NCBI GenBank assembly: GCA_025449115.1 | Contig: JAHLKC010000151.1 | Span: 1-64,000 of the forward strand | Direction of reading: 5' to 3' | DNA: 64,000 bases | From: Chytridium lagenaria | Lineage: Eukaryota; Chytridiomycota; Chytridiomycetes; Chytridiales; Chytridiaceae | In this document: positions 57,978 to 64,000 of the stretch, piece by piece | Layout of the letters: the number at the start of each line of letters is the position of its first letter | Position numbering within the stretch: the first letter of the stretch is position 1 | Translations under genes and position numbers: made by a program | Notes under the pieces: model-generated | Seen by the model: only the letters and a program-made list of their open reading frames with translations | Told to the model about the DNA's origin: nothing | Databases searched by the model: none

Positions 57978-58960
57978 GAAAGTTTTTTTTCGTTTTTTAG
58001 TGGTGAAGCCGGTGACGTAGAAACGGATGAGGGGGTGTTTGGTGGAAAGGTCCTTGATGGTTTTAAGAGATTGTAGTGTGTGCAAGATGAATTGTAGCTT
58101 GAAGGGATGGGACGGTGTCGTATGGATGGATGGTTGTTTGGCAGCGTCAATCAATCCAAAACGCACACACCAACCAAACAAAAACAATACCAAACAGTGA
58201 ACCCGTAGAAAGATGTGTCAAACGACGGTTCGCTCGAGTACCAACTATGAGTCTTTGTGAGATAGGGGGGCAGGCAAGGTAGGGTCAGCAGGGAAGGATA
58301 ACATGTGATAACAACGTTGTACCACCTCTTTTCATTCCCGCCACATCATTCCTGCCACTGCGCCCGACCTTTTGACATTTCCATAAATAAATCAAGGGTT
58401 GGTGCCTTATTGTGTTACCTGGGTATTGGCGCAGAGATTAGGGAAGGGAGTGATGTCATGCTCAATCTAAGTATCGGAAGTATTCGGGGAATGTGGTTTC
58501 TGGAGCTTTATCGGGAGATGTCGGGTACAATAAATATTACTTTTGTTTGTTTTTGTTAGAATGACATGTCGTAAAGGCATTCTGCCGAAGGCATCATTCC
58601 GCATGGTGTTTGTTTGTTTCATTATTCCACAACGAGTATCTAAATGGTGTTGAGCCGACAATCCGGCGTGTCGATACGTAAAGTATTTAAGAAGCCGTTA
58701 CAATAAGAATGCGGATTCATTACACGTCACACCAGGCAACGTTTCACTCGCAACACGACTTTTTGGAGAAGCAATGATATTTTATTACCGTTTTTTTGAG
58801 ACGGAGATAACATTGGAGTATCCCCAATTTTATTATTATAACGCAAATTGAAAAGAGCATATTTCTTAAAAACACCAAGTCCTCTCTGCAATGCATAGAA
58901 GAACCAAAAAAAAACCCAAAAAACAAACTAAACAACACATAATCGGTAAAACACATCACA
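57978..58960. other. Intergenic
   Basis: 5' flank of the PDH kinase (an open frame extends to 58193 but without a transit-peptide-like start) and the 3' flank of the Sel1-repeat gene. Nothing else recognised. Confidence 0.4.
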
Positions 58961-61900
58961 TCACAACACAACACCCCGCAGCCCCCGGCTCCCTATTGAC
59001 AGCAACCTTCTTCTTCTTCCCCTTCCCTTCTTCCCCTCCACTCCCCCTCCTGCGCCACAGCAACCTCCTGCGTTCCAGCCTGCTGCACAACATCCCCCTT
59101 TACACCCCCCTCCCCCCACCCCCTCCCTCCCCCCCTCCTCCACCTTCCTCTCCACACTCCCCACAACCTCCACCTCCGGATTCACCAACGCATCCACCTC
59201 CCCAATCCTCAAACCCCAACGGCGCCATACTGGTCGAATCGTCCCATTCTTCATCTCACTCCCCACATACCCCTCCCCATCAAAAGGCACCTTCACCCTC
59301 CCCAGATCCCAACCCCCCTCCCCTCCAACACCCATCCCGCCATCTCCCGATACCTCACACTCATCGCCACATCTTTCATCAAAGCGTACCCCTGATCCCC
59401 ACCCACATCTTCGACACCCGTGGCGTAGAGGTCCGCGAGCGCTAGGAAGGATAAGACGGTGGAGGTCGTGGATGTGAATCGGGATCGCGGGTGGGTGGGA
59501 CGTTGATGGAGGCACGGATGCAGGGCGTCGTACCAGCAGACTGCGCGGAGAATGTTTTCGATGGATGTCACCGATTCCGAAATGGTAGGCGCGGGCGACT
59601 TCGTATCGAGCGTCTATGCAGACAGGGGAGCGGTCAAGGTTTCCTAAAAAGATGGTCGTGGCCTAACAACAAAAAGTGGGGTTTAGAAATAAAAAAAAAT
59701 AAAACAGAACGGAAAAAAGTGGATTTCGGAAAAAAAACAACACAACCATAAAAAGGTGGGTTTAGAAATAAAAAATAAAACAGAAAAAAAAACAAAACAG
59801 AACCATAAAAAGGTGGGTTTAGAAATAAAAATAAAACAGAACAAAAAAAGTGGATTTCGGAATAAAAAAACAGAACAACATAAAAGGGTGGGTTTATAAA
59901 TAAATAATAAAACAGAACAAAAAAGGTGGATTAAAAAACAAAACAAAGTGGGGGATGGGGAAGAACTTACAATCCCCGCATACCCAATCCCCTTCAACAA
60001 CCTCCCAACCCCCATCTGCGCCTCCCCATCCCCACTCCTCGCCTTCTCCACCATCTCCCGTCCATCCTTCGTCGCAAAAAACCGTCGACATTCCTCACCC
60101 ATCCCTTGAACCGCTTTCCGCACATCATCAAAGTCATCCCCGACCCCTCGATCTCTTGCGCGTTCAATCCACGCGCCACCTGCTGTTTTGCCTTCCCAGT
60201 AGAGGCGGGCGCCGTGGAGCGCGGAGGAGGGGGAGGGAGCCGGCGAGGAGGGAGAGACGGAGGTGGTGGAGGGAGAGGTTGTGGGAGGTTGGGGCGAGGA
60301 GGAGGGAGAGGGTGTGGTTGGCGGCGGCGTGGGATGGCTGGTGTGGTAAGGTGTTGGAAAGGATGCAAGTAAGATGAAAGTGTTAGAAATGATGAAGGTA
60401 AGATCAAATCGTCAAAAATGTTGAAAGTAGGATTAAATCGTCAAAAATGATGAAAGTAGGATGATATCGTCAAAAATGATGAAAGTAGAATGAAATCGTT
60501 ACAAATGATAAAAGTGAGAAAAAAGAAGGGTTTTAAACGGACGGTTACCACAAAACACAAAACAAAGATTTGATGGGAAGGAGGATCTACTCACCCCAGC
60601 CAACGCAAAACACTCTTTTTGCTTTCTCTAAATCCTTTTCCTCCCAAAACGTCCCATTCTGTAGGTTGAAGACCACGTTTATAGCAAGCTTCAGGGTATT
60701 TCTATTCAAACCCTCATTAGAATCCATATATAGAATACAAATAATTACCATCTCCACTGCCTTTTTAAGGTACTCAACAGCCTCGGGATCCGAATCTCCA
60801 CCGAGTTCATAAAGCGCGTAAAGAGCGGCGGGGCTTCCCTGCGTTTCAGTGTTAGCGGTGGGGGGAGAAAAGAAAGGTTTACTTCTCTACAGCCTTATTT
60901 AACCATGATTTCTTGTCGGTGATGGGAATCGAGGGTTTTGGCGTATTCAACTTAAAAATCATTAATGCTGTATACAGCAACATAAAACACTTACCCATCT
61001 TCTCCACATCCCCATTCTCCGCCTTCCACTTCACAAACCCCCTTTTCCGTCGTTCCAAAACCTCCAACACCATCTTCTTCCCCTCCCTTTTATCCCCCTC
61101 CAAAAACATCATCACCGCCTTCCTCGCTCCCTCCACATCCCCATCCCCTCCAACAACGTCGCGTTCTCTCACCACAAAGGTCTGAGCGGGGGTATGCGTC
61201 GGATGAAGGGAGGGAAAGGGTTTCGAGGATAGAGGATTTGGTGGAAGTTAGAATGAGAGGGGTTGTGGAGCCGAGGTTTTGGAGGGAGGTGGAGGCGGCG
61301 CGGAGGCTGGGTTGGGGGTGCGGGAGTGGGAGTGGGGAGGGTGTTGGAGTCGTAGAGATCGGCGAGAGCGGAGAGACCTTTCCAGGAACCGGAACGGGCA
61401 GAGGAGATGTAGTAGTGGAGAGAGGTTGGGATGGATTCGGGGACGCCGCCTTCACCCTATTCCGCGATGAGTAAACGAGAAGACATAGGTTTTAATAAAG
61501 TAAATGAGGGGTGGTGGTTCATGAAATAGGAAGGATGTACTTACTGTTGCGTATATCCCTGCCAACTCATGCATACAATGTGCATCTCCTTTACCTCCAT
61601 CCCGTCCTGTCGCATATTTCTCCCAAACCTCGACGGAAGCCCGTTCTCCCATCCCAAAAAACGCATCACGACATCCATTGATCAACACATCCAACACATC
61701 AGAAGGATCTACAGGTTCAAGTTGCGGGGACGATATCAACAGTGTTGCGATATCGGCTGTGACTGCCTTTTCGTTTGTGGTTGTGCGGGAAGCAGAGACA
61801 AGCCTTATAAAACGTTAAAGGGGATGAAGGGGGGACGGGTACCATCCGAGTGCTTCATAGTCGTTTTTTGGGATATGGTGGCCGGTGATGAGATGGTGGG

Positions 61901-62285
61901 AAAGGGTGGATTGACTGTCTGCGTGGTAAAGTTTCGCGGCTTTGTATAGATACTTGATGGCTTCCTCCTTCAACCCAACGGGATCGCTTTCAAGTACCTA
62001 AAAAACACTCAACGTTCATCCCACAAAACAATCACTCCACAACCCGTCCCATACCTTATACAATTCCGTGATGGATGGGAGATGATCCAACGCTGCACGA
62101 ACGCTCAACACAAGGATCTCGGATAACAGCGGTGCTGCGGGGTCAACGGTGATGCCTTTGGATTCGAGGATGGTGGTGATGCAGGATGTGATGTGGGTGG
62201 GTGTTGAGAGATCTAGGTTGAGGGTTTCAGAGAGGGTTTGGGAGGCTGTGAGGATTGCAAGGATGGCGGGGTTGAGGTCCGACAT
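58961..62285 (-). CDS. Sel1-like repeat protein
   Basis: Start ATG 62285 (MSDLNPAILAILTASQTLSE). About ten exons encode short helical-hairpin units of the Sel1 type: EAIKYLYKAAKLYHADSQS, DAHCMHELAGIYAT, SGSWKGLSALADLYDS, KARSGDGEAQMGVGRLLKGI (followed by GYAG), DARYEVARAYHFGIG and SFLALADLYATGVEDVGGD. Such proteins act as scaffolds; the closest fungal analogues include chitin-synthase activators and secretory regulators, but no specific relative is clear. Introns hold minisatellites (59680-59950, 60380-60520). Frame breaks are common (for example 61130, 61360 and 60250), so the C-terminal end (58961) is a best guess. Confidence 0.62.
59680..59950 (-). repeat. Intronic A-rich minisatellite
   Basis: Four to five units of roughly 55-65 bp, each containing AAAAGGTGGGTTTAGAAATA and TAAAACAGAAC-like sequence. 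Confidence 0.8.
60380..60520 (+). repeat. 29-bp intronic tandem repeat
   Basis: ATCGTCAAAAATG recurs at 60408, 60437, 60466 and 60495 (the last copy degenerate), an exact 29-bp period; probably in an intron of the Sel1-repeat gene. Confidence 0.92.
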
Positions 62286-62991
62286 TGTTTAAGCGCGGTT
62301 CTTTTTTCTTCCTTTCTAAGGTGCGATCGTGGATGATGATGATGCGATGAAGAGATATTGGTATTTGATGGGGGACGTTGATGGGAAGGATGGGGCGGGA
62401 TCGTGAAAGTCCTGGTCTGATTGCGGCAGTTGTTTTTCGTTTGCGGTTGGCGGAAACTCAAAAATTTTATTTTGTGGACCTGACGTACCGCTGGAGACCG
62501 TCAACCAAATATGGGTTGTCGCAAAAGGGGATAATGCGGGAGTCGCTGTTCATGATCCGGAGCATTGAAAAAAACAGACAGTGGGATACGTTGGATTTTC
62601 ATAGCTCATTGCGCGTGAGTGTGAACGAAACCTGTAACTCCAAGAACATAGCTTTCGCTTTTGCGATACTGAATCATGCCAATTTTTATAATGAATATTC
62701 CAGTTGCTGAACTGAAGGTAACTACAAATTACCTTCTGAGAAAAGTTTGATAAACTGAAGATTACAGTGAACCAAAGAAGCTCAAACATATTGGAACAAG
62801 TAGAAAAAGCGTGGCATATATCTTTCAAGTACGTAATATCATTAGTTAAATTTAAACTTCAAATGCGTAATGCACATAAATACTTTATTTACTGAATGCC
62901 TTTCATGCAACAAACATATAACTATCTTCCACCTATTTTTTTAAACTAACTTACTCCTCCTCTGATCCCTTCACCATTCTCCTCTGTACAA
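62286..62991. other. Intergenic
   Basis: Promoter side of the Sel1 gene and 3' flank of the right-edge gene. A GATGATGATGATG run at 62330-62345. No gene recognised. Confidence 0.4.
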
Positions 62992-64000
62992 TCAGAGGGC
63001 CTGTCCCCTCATCATCTCAACCCCCTCCTCCACCCTCTTCAACTTCTCCCACAAAAACCCTGTCCACCCTTCCTCCTTCATCATCAAACTCGCCTCAACC
63101 GCCTCAACGGTCCCAATACCCCCCCGTAATCCCTGCACATCACTCCTCAGCCTCTTCACATCCCCATCCAATTTCACAAGACAAGGCGCCAACCCCTTCA
63201 ACTCCCCAACAACCTCCATCAACACCCCAAAATCATTCTCACTCCGTTTCAACATCCGCAGATTCGTCACAACCTTTGCCGACTCTACATCAGACCGAAA
63301 CCACCGCCACGGGTCATGCGCGTGGATATCTCGAAGTGCCGTATACTCTTCACGTCGGTGTTTCGCTTTCGACGCTTCCCATGTTGCCGCCGCCTCTGCT
63401 TGTCTCCACACCGCCTGTGCTCTATCCGATCGGTCACGGACCCAATGCAAGCGGGTCTCGAGATCGGCAAGGTGCGTGTCAATGGCCTCCAAGGTGGTGT
63501 CGAGAAGATCTTGAAGGTCCCGCGTGTTTGGGTGTGAAGATGTTGCACCACGAAAGAGGTGGGTGATGAGACGGAGGATATAGCGGGTTGCTGTGTGTCC
63601 GGATGTGGTGAGGGTAAGAACGGCGGTCGGAGACTTCGTTAAGGGATGTGGCGAGATCTTCCAATGTATCGGCAACGTGGCGATACCCGCCTACATCGGT
63701 AGTTGTGGGCGTGGGTTTCGATTCGTATGCGGCGCCAATGTTTGCACGGACTGTCCCTGCGAGTGAACGTGCGGCGTGAGCAGACAGGGAGATGTTGAGG
63801 GAAGGCGGGAAAGACATGAGGTCTTGGATAATATCAATCATATGTCCATCTGTAGAATCCACGAGTACCGCAATAGCAGCAACGGGATTCCTTCCATCCC
63901 TCTCTTCGTCTTCTACTTCAACTCTATACAACGACTTGATCACACCAAAATGGGGAAAACACGTTCATGACCGCGTTTGAACCCATTTCACAGACTCCAA
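62992..64000 (-). CDS. Coiled-coil protein, unrecognised, incomplete at right edge
   Basis: One protein in two frames joined near 63640 by a one-base change. N-terminal part: FGVIKSLYRVEVEDEERD, VAAIAVLVDSTDGHMIDII, NISLSAHAARSLAGTV and TLEDLATSLNEV. C-terminal part: TTSGHTATRYILRLITHLF, a long charged coiled coil (LETRLHWVRDRSDRAQAVW, ASKAKHRREEYTALRDI), then GELKGLAPCLVKLDGDVKRL and a stop at 62992. The open frame reaches 63943 and, after a likely frame correction, at least 63990, so the start may be outside the window. No family recognised; the layout resembles membrane-fusion or mitochondrial coiled-coil proteins only loosely. Confidence 0.5.

Noticed and set aside
1..64000. tRNA and rRNA genes
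   Set aside because: I looked for tRNA-like T-arm and cloverleaf signals and rRNA-like sequence by eye and found none I could defend; a tRNAscan/Infernal run would be decisive.

Overview
The window looks like nuclear DNA of a zoosporic (chytrid-like) fungus. Genes are intron-rich with short GT-AG introns of about 50-100 bp. The products are eukaryotic: a phytoene desaturase of the fungal type, a GPI-anchored GH76/DFG5 wall enzyme, a NoxR-type oxidase regulator and a mitochondrial PDH/BCKDH-type kinase. A CatSper-like sperm/zoospore cation channel argues for a flagellated lineage. No rRNA, tRNA or CRISPR was recognised.

Layout. 1-8.6 kb: partial F-box/LRR-like gene (-), one orphan exon, an AGC-like protein kinase (-) and a bifunctional siroheme-synthase gene (+). 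9.2-21 kb: phytoene desaturase (+), a protein with about 18 tandem 39-residue repeats (-), GH76/DFG5 mannosidase-like protein (-) and a coiled-coil protein (-). 21.3-26 kb: kanadaptin homologue (FHA + dsRBD, -) and a bHLH regulator (+). 26.4-38.1 kb: two near-identical direct copies (about 2.8 kb each) of a class V aminotransferase-like PLP enzyme gene, separated by about 5 kb of decayed retroelement sequence arranged as inverted repeats, then a THEM6-like thioesterase gene (-). 39-48 kb: secreted von Willebrand D-domain protein (+), NoxR (TPR + PB1, +), CatSper-like channel (-), Pho89-type phosphate transporter (-). 48.7-54.9 kb: a Helitron with both termini, RepHel and an accessory ORF. 55.8-64 kb: PDH-kinase family (-), Sel1-repeat protein (-) and a coiled-coil protein at the right edge (-).

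A property of the whole window matters for reading it: almost every conserved gene is split by one-base frame changes, most of which sit in short homopolymers and look like missing bases. The two PLP paralogues show this directly, because each has the longer homopolymer exactly where the other loses frame. The simplest reading is uncorrected homopolymer errors in the assembly. Gene spans below therefore join adjacent frames and should be read as gene loci, not clean CDS. The genes do not form one pathway; neighbouring themes are cell wall and surface (GH76, vWD protein), signalling (kinase, NoxR, CatSper-like channel, bHLH) and core metabolism (siroheme, carotenoid, phosphate uptake, PDH control).
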